Shown here piece by piece: positions 42,112 to 49,946 of a DNA stretch of 64,000 nucleotides. The notes under the pieces were generated by a model, which had not been told where the DNA came from, did no database searches, and worked only from the letters and a program-made list of their open reading frames with translations. The stretch comes from Acidobacteriota bacterium (GTDB lineage: Bacteria; Acidobacteriota; Blastocatellia; Pyrinomonadales; Pyrinomonadaceae). The translations under genes and the position numbers were made by a program. Numbering within the stretch: position 1 is the first letter of the stretch; each line of letters starts with the position of its first letter. The DNA lies in contig QQUY01000001.1 of NCBI GenBank assembly GCA_003385635.1, positions 2,023,001-2,087,000 on the forward strand, given 5' to 3'.

Positions 42112-43605
42112 TTATCTCATATGGCTTGAGTTGTCTCCCGCCACCATCGGACTTGAACTGCCAAACGTCGTGTCGCTCATCAACATTCCGTCGCTCATCA
42201 GCATTCCATCGCTCATCAGCATTCCGTCACTGAGGAGCATGCCGTCACTCATAAGCATTCCGGTGCCAAAAGACTCGCTCCAGTCGTAGAACAACACGCC
42301 GTCGCTTATCAGCATTCCGTCGCTTATCAGCATTCCGTCGCTCATCAGCATTCCATCACTCATCAGCATTCCGTCACTGATAAGCATTCCGTCGCTGAGG
42401 AGCATTCCATCGCTCAACAGCATCCCGAGCCCGTAGACCTTCTGGTAGTTCGTGATGAGTTTGGTACTTTGGATCCAGCCTTTGTCGACAATGATTCCTT
42501 GCGACCAGAGCACGGTTTCACCTTCGATCTCGGACTCCTGCACCGGCATCGACGTGAGCATCGGGTAGTTTAATGAGGTCGAGTTCCCTATACCGCGCTT
42601 TACCAGCTTCGCGAGCCGAATCGACCCCTCAATGTTCAGTAGACCCGCACCCTGCTCAAGATGATTCGCTCCGTGAACCGGCTGAGCCGTGTACTGGAGG
42701 ATCATCTTCACCATATTTGGCGTCAGATCGGGATTCGCCTGAAGCATCAGAGCTACCGCTCCGCTGACGATCGGCGTCGACATTGATGTGCCGCTCAGGT
42801 ACATCTTGGTAGTCGAGTTGAGAAGATCGTTGCTGACGCGCAGTTCCGGATAGTCCCTGAACAGCTTGCTGTGCTTGTCTGCGGACGAGATGATCTTGTT
42901 GCCCGGCGCGACGAGGTCCGGCTTGATCAGATGATCGTAAATCCTGGTACCTTCCGAATCCACGTATGACGACCGGGTGGGACCGCGCGAACTGAATGTC
43001 GTGATCCCGTCGTCGCTCCTTGCGTCAGTACCGTAAGTGTTTGCCGCTCCCACCGTGATAGCGGTAGGGTCATTGCCAGGGGCGTGGATAGCGCCGTAGA
43101 GTTTCTGGCCTTCAGAACCTCTCCCGTTGTTGCCCGCTGCTGCAACTACGACAATTCCGGCAGACGTCAATTTTCTTACCGCACGGCAGATCGGATCGTT
43201 ACGCCATGTTTCGATTGCGGGCGTACCCAGGCTCAGATTCACGACTTTGATGTTGTATCGGCCGCGGTTGGCATATATCCACTCAAGAGCGTTGATCAGG
43301 TCCGCGGTCCGCCCAGTGCCCCTCGAATTCAGGACCTTCAGATTTATGACGTCCGCCTTTGTCGCGATCCCCTCGTATTCGTTCATTTCACCGACGTTAC
43401 CGTTCCCACCTACCGCAAGCGCGGCTACGTGGGTTCCGTGTCCGAACTCGTCGTCGAGTTCACTGTCGCTAGTGAAATCCTTGCTGTACTTGAATCTGCT
43501 GCTAAGAAGGCCGCCGGAAAATGATGAGTGTCCACGGTGAATTCCGGAATCCAGGATCGCGATCCCGATCCCCTTACCGTCATAGTTCCCCGACACACTT
43601 CTCAT
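42112..43605 (-). CDS. S8 (subtilisin) protease catalytic domain with SDGML repeat tail; separated from its prodomain
   Basis: A 497-residue subtilase. The Asp (GIAILDSGI, Asp19), His (FGHGTHVAAL) and Ser (SGTSMSTPIVSGAVALM) triad is intact, as is the oxyanion region AAAGNNG. The C-terminal ~95 residues hold 12 copies of the hexapeptide GML(L/I/M)SD in blocks of seven and five. The ORF begins abruptly with MRSVSGNYDGKGIG and has no signal peptide. The upstream ORF (43602-44594) ends with a prodomain-like sequence (SFGHIEDTTGYSA) and overlaps by four bases (ATGA). In related S8 proteins these parts are continuous, so this is a split or frameshifted protease. See finding. Confidence 0.9.
   Translation of the reverse strand: MRSVSGNYDGKGIGIAILDSGIHRGHSSFSGGLLSSRFKYSKDFTSDSELDDEFGHGTHVAALAVGGNGNVGEMNEYEGIATKADVINLKVLNSRGTGRTADLINALEWIYANRGRYNIKVVNLSLGTPAIETWRNDPICRAVRKLTSAGIVVVAAAGNNGRGSEGQKLYGAIHAPGNDPTAITVGAANTYGTDARSDDGITTFSSRGPTRSSYVDSEGTRIYDHLIKPDLVAPGNKIISSADKHSKLFRDYPELRVSNDLLNSTTKMYLSGTSMSTPIVSGAVALMLQANPDLTPNMVKMILQYTAQPVHGANHLEQGAGLLNIEGSIRLAKLVKRGIGNSTSLNYPMLTSMPVQESEIEGETVLWSQGIIVDKGWIQSTKLITNYQKVYGLGMLLSDGMLLSDGMLISDGMLMSDGMLMSDGMLISDGMLISDGVLFYDWSESFGTGMLMSDGMLLSDGMLMSDGMLMSDGMLMSDTTFGSSSPMVAGDNSSHMR
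42172..42429. repeat. 18-bp coding repeat array (SDGML hexapeptides)
   Basis: Two blocks, about 42172-42263 and 42292-42429, contain five and seven copies of an 18-bp unit (plus strand cgctcatcagcattccgt, with variants). They are separated by a 39-base non-repeat part encoding VLFYDWSESFGT. All units are in frame with the S8 protease and differ mostly at the third and fifth residues (Leu, Ile, Met). Confidence 0.9.
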
Positions 43606-44594
43606 GCTGAGTACCCGGTCGTATCCTCGATATGACCGAAGGAGACCATCTCGTGGTCGAGCGAAAGGTGTCTGGCGGACCGATCAGCGGCAATTGTCTG
43701 CGCAAGCGAAAGCGGTAGGTTGAGCTCAAGAACCCCCATATTTGCAGCCTCGCTTCTGATCTCGATGCCGTGACGGCCAAGCAGGTCCCTGAGAGATCCC
43801 GAGCGCACATCGTCGGCCTGCAATATCACGCTGACGATTTCATTGGGTGACCGCTTAGCGATCGCCTCGCTCAGATCCGGAGAGATCTTTGACCCTACGA
43901 ACGGATCTTCGAGCGTTTCACGATCTGCCTCAACATCCACCTTTGTGAAACGTTTTCTGAGGATCGGATCGGTCGCGACGATCCTTTCAAAATCCGCATT
44001 TGTACCAGAGGTTATGACGATCAAGGATCCTGACTCGACCGCTTCTCTCAGGCTTTTAGCTGCGGCTGCACCCATCGAAGGATTCACCCGCGCGAATGCG
44101 TCGAGCTCGAAGACATCCAGAATGCCCTTCTCTCTGCCCGACGTGATCGATTCGACAGCCTGTTTGACAAGCGCGTCGAATACTGCCGGATCTCCGTCTG
44201 AATCTTTGACCAATGCCGGTATATCAAGCCTGTACAGCCGTTTCTTTTTGAGCTTTGAAGGCACCCTCTCGCTCGAGATCCGATAAGCGAGATTATCGAC
44301 GATCGCCGAATGGCTGAGGTAATACTCGCCAACCAGGACGGCATTCCCGGATACGGACCTGGAAAGCACCGACGCAACGTCGGCGACCTCCTTGTCGAGC
44401 CCGTTGGCGTTCGCCAGAGCACTTGACTCCGCGAGCGACGTCACATCGATCAGGTACCCGGACTTCTTTGCGCCGTCTGCACCTTCAGCGGAGTCAGCCG
44501 CACGCATTTGTGAATTTACCGGAATTCCAGACCAGCTTAAGGCCAGCACAAGAACACCGAGAACTGCGAGGAAAGATAAAGCTCTTGTTTTCAT
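43602..44594 (-). CDS. Signal peptide and prodomain of the S8 protease (separate ORF)
   Basis: A 330-residue exported protein. The track starts at 44663, but Met at 44594 begins a clear signal peptide (MKTRALSFLAVLGVLVLALSWSGIPVNSQ) and is preceded by GGGAGTGAG, so it is chosen. The rest is a two-part prodomain-like region; the C-terminal part (NEIVSVILQADDVRSGSLRDLLGRHGIEI ... LELNLPLSLAQTIAADRSARHLSLDHEM) has the ferredoxin-like inhibitor/propeptide pattern that precedes subtilase catalytic domains. It ends at TGA overlapping the ATG of the catalytic ORF by ATGA. One missing base would restore a single ORF. Confidence 0.8.
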   Translation of the reverse strand: MKTRALSFLAVLGVLVLALSWSGIPVNSQMRAADSAEGADGAKKSGYLIDVTSLAESSALANANGLDKEVADVASVLSRSVSGNAVLVGEYYLSHSAIVDNLAYRISSERVPSKLKKKRLYRLDIPALVKDSDGDPAVFDALVKQAVESITSGREKGILDVFELDAFARVNPSMGAAAAKSLREAVESGSLIVITSGTNADFERIVATDPILRKRFTKVDVEADRETLEDPFVGSKISPDLSEAIAKRSPNEIVSVILQADDVRSGSLRDLLGRHGIEIRSEAANMGVLELNLPLSLAQTIAADRSARHLSLDHEMVSFGHIEDTTGYSA

Positions 44595-44939
44595 ATGCGA
44601 CTCACTCCCAAGGAGTTTCTGAACGTCATTTGGAACTGTTAGGGTCCGCACACCAATGGGCAATCCGTATGCCGCTATTTCAAGGTCTCACAACCCCTTT
44701 GTTTAGTGCGTTTCGTGAAGTTTCGGCCGAGAAGCATTTAGCGGTTAGGTCAAAACCTGCCTGATTGACCGGGTGAATCATTCAATCTGACCGAGAGAAC
44801 GCGTCCCGTTTATCTCGAGCCTGGATTTAGAAGTTCTTCAATGTGGGAATAGAATGTAGGCGGATCTGCCGTTTCAGCTTGGGATTTCGCGGCTCTACGG
44901 CAATGCTGTGCGGTAAGCCTCCGGCTGACCGTAATTCGT

Positions 44940-45005
44940 CCAGCACGACTACTCTGCGCCGCGTAGCGGCGTGATCTCCTTGTAAGTCGCTACGCGATGC
45001 AGTCT
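44940..45005. repeat. GCGTAGCG-type palindromic modules in the KOR/S8 gap
   Basis: The 591-base gap between the S8 prodomain gene and the KOR operon contains gccgcgtagcggcgtgat and gtcgctacgcgatgc, the same modules as near 35650-35760 and 39450-39600. Apart from these I see no gene. The KOR operon promoter must lie within 45005-45185 but I cannot place it. Confidence 0.55.
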
Positions 45006-45185
45006 CAACAGAATCGCGATCAACCTGCCCCTTTCCCCAATAATTAGAAATATCCTCGTGAATTGCTCTATAATGTCGCCCTACACCGATCAGAGGCGCA
45101 AGCGCCCGGGTTCTTTGAATTGACGAGCAAGGTTGGCCGCTCCAAATGCGGCCGGGCAGGATCAGGCAAAAGGGGTCACCACCGA

Positions 45186-46922
45186 ATGGATAATGGTTCT
45201 ATGAAACACGAGCCCTTCGTGTCGAGGGACATCATCGACCGAAAATGGGTAGATATTAATGTGCCCTGCCAGTCCGCCTGTCCTATCAGGACGGACATTC
45301 CGGGTTACATCGAAGCGATAATCCACGAGAATTACGAAAAAGCTTACGAGATAAACCGCCTGGATAACGTCTTTCCCGGCGTCCTGGGAAGGGTGTGCCA
45401 CAGGCCCTGCGAACCGGTTTGCCGACACGGCCGAGAAGGACTAGGGGACCCGGTCCAGATCTGTTTTCTCAAAAGGTCTGCAGCCGATTTCGGGATGGAG
45501 GACCTGCGCCCGCAGATCGCTCCGAACGGCAAAACGATCTGCGTGATCGGAGCCGGCCCGGCCGGTCTCACCGCCGCGAACGACCTCGCATTGCTCGGAT
45601 ATTCAGTAACAGTTATCGAACAGTATGAAGAACCCGGCGGAATGATGCGCTACGGCATCCCGCAATTCCGACTTCCCGCCGACATCGTCCGCACAGACAT
45701 CAAATCCATCACGGACCTGGGAGTCGAGATAAAATGCAACACCCGCATCGATTCCTGGGAAGCACTCGACGATCTGAAAGCGGAATACGACGCCGTGATC
45801 GTTTCGGGAGGCTGCATGCTGCCGACGATGTTCGGTCTGCCCGGAAAGGACGCCGAAGGCGTGTTCTGGGGCCTTGATTTCATGATGCAGGCGAACCGCG
45901 ACGAGCTCGAGGTCCTGCCGAAGAAGACGGTAGTCATAGGCGGAGGCTTCACCGCGCTCGATTGTGCGAGAACTTCATATCGGATCGGAGCCGAGGCGAC
46001 GACTATCGCGTATCGCAGGACGATCGAGTTTATGCAGTTCTCCGGCGAGGAAGAACTTCATCATCTGGCTGAGGAAGAGATCGACCTCCAGCTTCAGGTT
46101 TCGCCTGTCGAAATAGTCGTTGAAGACGGAAAGGCTGTCGGGATAAAGCTGATAAAGAACGAGATCGGCGAAGGCGGAAAGATGTCCGCTGTCGAAGGTT
46201 CCGAATACGTGATCGAGGCAGACACGGTCATCCTCGCGATCGGCCAGACGGCCGAGGAACTCGAAGGCGTCGATGTAAAAGACGAGTCAGTGCCTGAAAG
46301 CAAAGGCAATCTTTTCATGGCGGGCGATTTCCGGAACGGATCCGGAACCGTGATCGGGGCTTGTGCGGACGGCAGAAAAGTCGGCCAGAAGGTCCACGAA
46401 ATGCTTTCGGGAGAGAAATTCGAAGAGATCGTCGAGATCTCCGAGGTCCCGATCAAGTCACTTCCGAGAAACCGCGAGCACGATTTCATTCCTCCCGAAA
46501 AGATGCCTACGATCCCGGTCGCCGAACGCACACAGACCGCGGAAGTGGAAACCGGTCTCCTGAATGAGCAAGCGCACACCGAAGCTCATCGATGCTACCT
46601 CTGTCATTACAACTTCCAGATCGATCTCGACCGATGCATCTACTGCATGAAGTGCATTGACGTGATGCCCGTCGACTGCATCCATCTCGCAAAAGACATC
46701 ACTCTCGGCGAGGACGGAAGCATCAATTACGAGAGGACGAAGAACTGGGAAGAGGTCGAAGCGATCGCGATCGACAATGACGAGTGCATACGCTGCGGCA
46801 ACTGCCTAAACGCCTGCCCGGTACACTGCATATCTGTTTCGAAATATCACCTGAAAACAGTTGTCCAGCCGGTGCAGATCACAAGAGAACGGCCTGAGGC
46901 CGGAACGGAGGTGGCTGCCTGA
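45186..46922 (+). CDS. FAD/NAD(P)H-dependent ferredoxin-linked oxidoreductase (GltD-like) with Fe-S domains at both ends
   Basis: A 578-residue flavoprotein resembling the small subunit of glutamate synthase and NfnB. The N-terminal Fe-S domain has CQSACPIRTDIPGYI and CHRPCEPVC. A first FAD motif VIGAGPAGLTAAND and a second dinucleotide motif VVIGGGFTALDCA follow, then LAIGQTAEE and GTVIGACADGRKVG. The C-terminal domain is a ferredoxin with CIYCMKC and CIRCGNCLNAC. It should pass electrons between ferredoxin and NAD(P)H. The next two genes encode a 2-oxoacid:ferredoxin oxidoreductase and overlap it, so it is the dedicated electron-transfer partner. ATG at 45186 (AAGGGG upstream) is preferred over the track start 45063. 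Confidence 0.88.
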   Translation: MDNGSMKHEPFVSRDIIDRKWVDINVPCQSACPIRTDIPGYIEAIIHENYEKAYEINRLDNVFPGVLGRVCHRPCEPVCRHGREGLGDPVQICFLKRSAADFGMEDLRPQIAPNGKTICVIGAGPAGLTAANDLALLGYSVTVIEQYEEPGGMMRYGIPQFRLPADIVRTDIKSITDLGVEIKCNTRIDSWEALDDLKAEYDAVIVSGGCMLPTMFGLPGKDAEGVFWGLDFMMQANRDELEVLPKKTVVIGGGFTALDCARTSYRIGAEATTIAYRRTIEFMQFSGEEELHHLAEEEIDLQLQVSPVEIVVEDGKAVGIKLIKNEIGEGGKMSAVEGSEYVIEADTVILAIGQTAEELEGVDVKDESVPESKGNLFMAGDFRNGSGTVIGACADGRKVGQKVHEMLSGEKFEEIVEISEVPIKSLPRNREHDFIPPEKMPTIPVAERTQTAEVETGLLNEQAHTEAHRCYLCHYNFQIDLDRCIYCMKCIDVMPVDCIHLAKDITLGEDGSINYERTKNWEEVEAIAIDNDECIRCGNCLNACPVHCISVSKYHLKTVVQPVQITRERPEAGTEVAA

Positions 46923-48703
46923 TGAAGAAACAGCACGCCACAGTACGTTTTTGCGGCATCGCAGGTGACGGCATCGTCACCTCCGGCAAGGTCTTTTCGG
47001 GCGCCGCCGCGGATATGGGCCTCGATGTTCTCGTCAATGACAACTTCAGCGCCGAGATCCGGGGGCTCGGAAAAAGCACTACCGATATTCGTGTCTCTCC
47101 GACGCGCGTACGCTCTATGGGCGACGGAATCGACGCACTCGTCGCGATGTCGGTCGCCGAATCGATACCCGAGATCAAGGACATCACAGAACACGGTTTT
47201 GTTATCTTTGACTGCGAAAACGATCCAGATACACGGAAAGAGCATGGTCTTGAGGAATACATTCCCGAGAACCTTGGATCGTTCGCGGTGCCTCTCAAGC
47301 GGCTTTCCAACGAGAACGCGCGTTCGACGATCGCGAGGAACATCGTGTCGATGGGCGCACTCAGCTACCTGCTCGGCCTGCCACCCGATATATTCACCGA
47401 ACTCATCGACCGAAAGCTCTCGAAAAAGGGTGAAAAGGTAGTTCAGCGAAATGTCGACGCGTTCATGGCGGGGCGTTCGTACTGCGACGAGCATTACGGA
47501 CCGCACACGACGCTCGACACGCCCAAAGATCCGGAACCAAAGAAGCTCGTAACCGGAAACCAGGCCGTCGCACAAGGCGCGCTCGACTGCGGTCTGAAGT
47601 TCTTTGCCGGTTATCCAATCACGCCGGCAACCACCATCATGGAGATCGTGGCCAAGGAGCTGCCAAAACTGGACGGCTGGATGCTGCAGGCTGAGGACGA
47701 GATCGCGGCCATCGGTGCCGTTCTCGGAGCCTCGTTCGCCGGAAAACGCGCGATGACCTCCACTGCCGGTCCGGGGCTCGCTCTGATGAGCGAGATGATC
47801 AACATGGGCGTGATGTCCGAGGTTCCGCTTGTGATAGCAAACGTCCAGCGCGGAGGTCCTTCGACCGGATTGCCGACAAAAGTTGAACAGGGTGATCTGA
47901 ACATCGCGATGTACGGCGGTTCGGGCGATTCACCGCGCGTTGTGATGGCACCGACGAACGCCGAGGAATGCTATTCCGGCATTCAGTACGCTTTCGATAT
48001 AGCCGAGCGTTTTCAGACGCCGGTCATCTTCCTCAGCGATCTTTTCCTCGGGCAGAGGACCGAGGTCGACCGGATCGAACGAAGGGTCGAGCGCGACCGG
48101 AGCACACGCGTAAAGCCTACAAATGACGAACTGACCAGTTACAACAGGTTCGCCGACACTGAGACGGGGATCTCGCCGTGGGTGATTCCGGGAGAGCCAG
48201 ACGCACTGTATTCAGTAACCGGTCTGGAGCACTCCGAAACGGGAAATCCGAATTTCGACGCACAGGTCCATCTCCGGATGCAGGAGAAGCGATACAGAAA
48301 ATTCGAGACGCTTCAAAAGGAATTGCCAAAGCCGCAGGTCATAGGCGATCTAGATGCGGAGATAGGCCTTTCTTGCTGGGGGTCTGTCCGAGGAGCTGTG
48401 ATCGAAGCGATGGACATCGCACGCGAGGAAGGCGTGAAATCAAAGATGATCGTTTCGATGATGATCAATCCTCAGCGCGAAGACGACTTCCGGGCCTTTT
48501 TCGAGTCCTGCAAAGAAGTGATCATTCCCGAGATGAACCATAGCGGTCAGTACGCCGCCTTGATGAAATCGCGATACGGGATACGACCGCGCGAGATGCA
48601 TTTTCCTGGAGTGACACCGGTCAGCCCGAGAAAGATAGCAGACAAAATTAAAGAGGTACAAAATGAACTTGCTACAGAAACGCCACGTCTTGCAATCGTT
48701 TGA
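46922..48703 (+). CDS. 2-oxoacid:ferredoxin oxidoreductase, fused gamma-alpha subunit
   Basis: A 593-residue fusion. The gamma domain (1-190: VRFCGIAGDGIVTSGKVFSGAA, FSAEIRGLGKSTTDIRVS) precedes the alpha domain (about 205-593) with the KOR/POR motif GYPITPATTIMEI and FAGKRAMTSTAGPGLALMSE. With the beta subunit it oxidatively decarboxylates a 2-oxoacid to an acyl-CoA, reducing ferredoxin; the reverse reaction fixes CO2. The substrate is probably 2-oxoglutarate (KorA-like) but pyruvate or branched-chain acids are not excluded. It overlaps the upstream gene by one base (TGATG). Confidence 0.93.
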   Translation: MKKQHATVRFCGIAGDGIVTSGKVFSGAAADMGLDVLVNDNFSAEIRGLGKSTTDIRVSPTRVRSMGDGIDALVAMSVAESIPEIKDITEHGFVIFDCENDPDTRKEHGLEEYIPENLGSFAVPLKRLSNENARSTIARNIVSMGALSYLLGLPPDIFTELIDRKLSKKGEKVVQRNVDAFMAGRSYCDEHYGPHTTLDTPKDPEPKKLVTGNQAVAQGALDCGLKFFAGYPITPATTIMEIVAKELPKLDGWMLQAEDEIAAIGAVLGASFAGKRAMTSTAGPGLALMSEMINMGVMSEVPLVIANVQRGGPSTGLPTKVEQGDLNIAMYGGSGDSPRVVMAPTNAEECYSGIQYAFDIAERFQTPVIFLSDLFLGQRTEVDRIERRVERDRSTRVKPTNDELTSYNRFADTETGISPWVIPGEPDALYSVTGLEHSETGNPNFDAQVHLRMQEKRYRKFETLQKELPKPQVIGDLDAEIGLSCWGSVRGAVIEAMDIAREEGVKSKMIVSMMINPQREDDFRAFFESCKEVIIPEMNHSGQYAALMKSRYGIRPREMHFPGVTPVSPRKIADKIKEVQNELATETPRLAIV

Positions 48704-49523
48704 GCGTGCAAAGGCTACCAAAGCGCGGAAACACCGCGATACATTGCCGACCTGGTGTCCCGGATGCGGCCACTTCACGCCCCTGCAGGCTCTTTACGAG
48801 GCGATGGAAGACCATGCGATCGAGTCGAAAGACTTCGTTCTCGTCTCGGGCATAGGCTGTTCCGGCAGGTTCCCTTTCTTTATCAAGGGCTTTGGCCTTC
48901 ACGGCCTTCACGGCCGTGCGGTTCCGATCGCGACTGGCGTAAAGCTGGCGAACCCGGAGCTTGAAGTAGTTATCGTCGGCGGCGACGGAGACGGTGTGGG
49001 TATCGGCGGAGGCCATTTCCCGCACGCGGCGCGGAGCAACTTCGATCTCACGTATCTTCTGCTCGATAATGCGATCTACGGGCTTACAAAGGGCCAGACA
49101 TCGCCGACCTCGCCGATGGGAATGGTCAGTTCGACATCGCCTTACGGAAACATTTCGAAGCCCCTGAATGCCTCCACGATGGCACTGACGTATGGAGCGA
49201 CCTTTGTCGCTAGAGTTTTTTCGCAGGATCGCGACGAGTGCACAAAGCTGATAGGCGACGCGATGAAGCACAAGGGCTTCTCGCTTGTTCACGTCCTTTC
49301 ACCGTGTATCGAGTTCCACAAGACGGTGACGTACGACAGCGTCCAGGACGAGGTCGCGAGACTGCCAGAGGATTACGAACCGACCGACCGCGTCCAGGCA
49401 CTCGTGCTGTCGGAAAGCACCGATCCTATTTACACGGGACTGTTCTTGAAAGAGGACGCTCCGTCTTATCTTGATCGGGTTGCGGAAGTCAGGAAACAGT
49501 TTGAGGCGCCGGTGATTGCGTAG
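48663..49523 (+). CDS. 2-oxoacid:ferredoxin oxidoreductase, beta (TPP-binding) subunit
   Basis: A 286-residue thiamine pyrophosphate-binding subunit. It has WCPGCGHFTPLQALYEAM, GIGCSGRFPFF, and the TPP/Mg motif GGDGDGVGIGGGHFPHAARSN with LLDNAIYGLTKGQTSPTSP. The first two cysteines of an Fe-S cluster motif (CPGC) are present. The gene overlaps the alpha subunit by 41 bases; AAAGAGG sits just before its ATG, which supports that start and tight translational coupling. Together with the two upstream genes it forms a complete KOR with its own NAD(P)H-linked electron module. Confidence 0.93.
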   Translation: MNLLQKRHVLQSFERAKATKARKHRDTLPTWCPGCGHFTPLQALYEAMEDHAIESKDFVLVSGIGCSGRFPFFIKGFGLHGLHGRAVPIATGVKLANPELEVVIVGGDGDGVGIGGGHFPHAARSNFDLTYLLLDNAIYGLTKGQTSPTSPMGMVSSTSPYGNISKPLNASTMALTYGATFVARVFSQDRDECTKLIGDAMKHKGFSLVHVLSPCIEFHKTVTYDSVQDEVARLPEDYEPTDRVQALVLSESTDPIYTGLFLKEDAPSYLDRVAEVRKQFEAPVIA

Positions 49524-49756
49524 TTTCGAGTCTCAAGTTCCAAGTTCCAAGTTCCAAGCGGGATCGTATCTCAGTGTTCGCGTAGCGAACCCGTATCTTA
49601 GCCGTGGCCTTCAGGCTTCAAGAAGTACTGAGAAGAGAGTACTGAGGACAGAGTGTCGCGTTCGCGTAGCGAACCCGTATCTTAGCCGTGGCCTTCAGGC
49701 CACGGAAATCGAGAATAGAATATATTGAGTCGCGTAGCGACGTCTCTCTTCAGTGG
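49524..49756. repeat. Repeat region with a perfect 41-bp direct repeat
   Basis: Copies at 49576-49616 and 49660-49700 are identical over 41 bases. Each contains the palindrome GTTCGC-GTA-GCGAAC followed by ccgtatcttagccgtgg. The second copy is completed by the palindrome ccgtggccttcaggccacgg, the first is not. Preceding them is a run of aagttcc words (49530-49555); following is gtcgcgtagcgac. No gene is present. Confidence 0.75.
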
Positions 49757-49856
49757 CCTTTGTGTTCACCTTCGTGACCTTTGTGGCTAATTATATCTCG
49801 CAAACTCAGCACGCGGCGTAATAACTAACCACAGAGAGGCACGAAGGAACACGAAG
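49757..49856. repeat. Inverted-pair intergenic repeat (G)
   Basis: Left arm 49757-49793 (cctttgtgttcaccttcgtg...) and right arm 49822-49856 (taactaaccacagagaggca...) are imperfect reverse complements, 100 bases in total. After it, cccgtcgctggcgcttcggg-like words occur twice (about 49868-49930). The element ends close to the uvrA 3' end. Confidence 0.6.
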
Positions 49857-49946
49857 CTTCAGATAATGCCCGTCGCTGGCGCTCCGGGTGATTGCGTATT
49901 CTGATTATGCCCGTCGCTGGCGCTTCGGGTTCCGATTTCTCAGCAC

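Noticed and set aside
42172-42429. CRISPR-like regular repeats
   Set aside because: The 18-bp units are contiguous without spacers and encode in-frame SDGML hexapeptides of the protease.
48672-49292. 206-residue minus-strand ORF
   Set aside because: Antisense to the KOR beta subunit with no family features.
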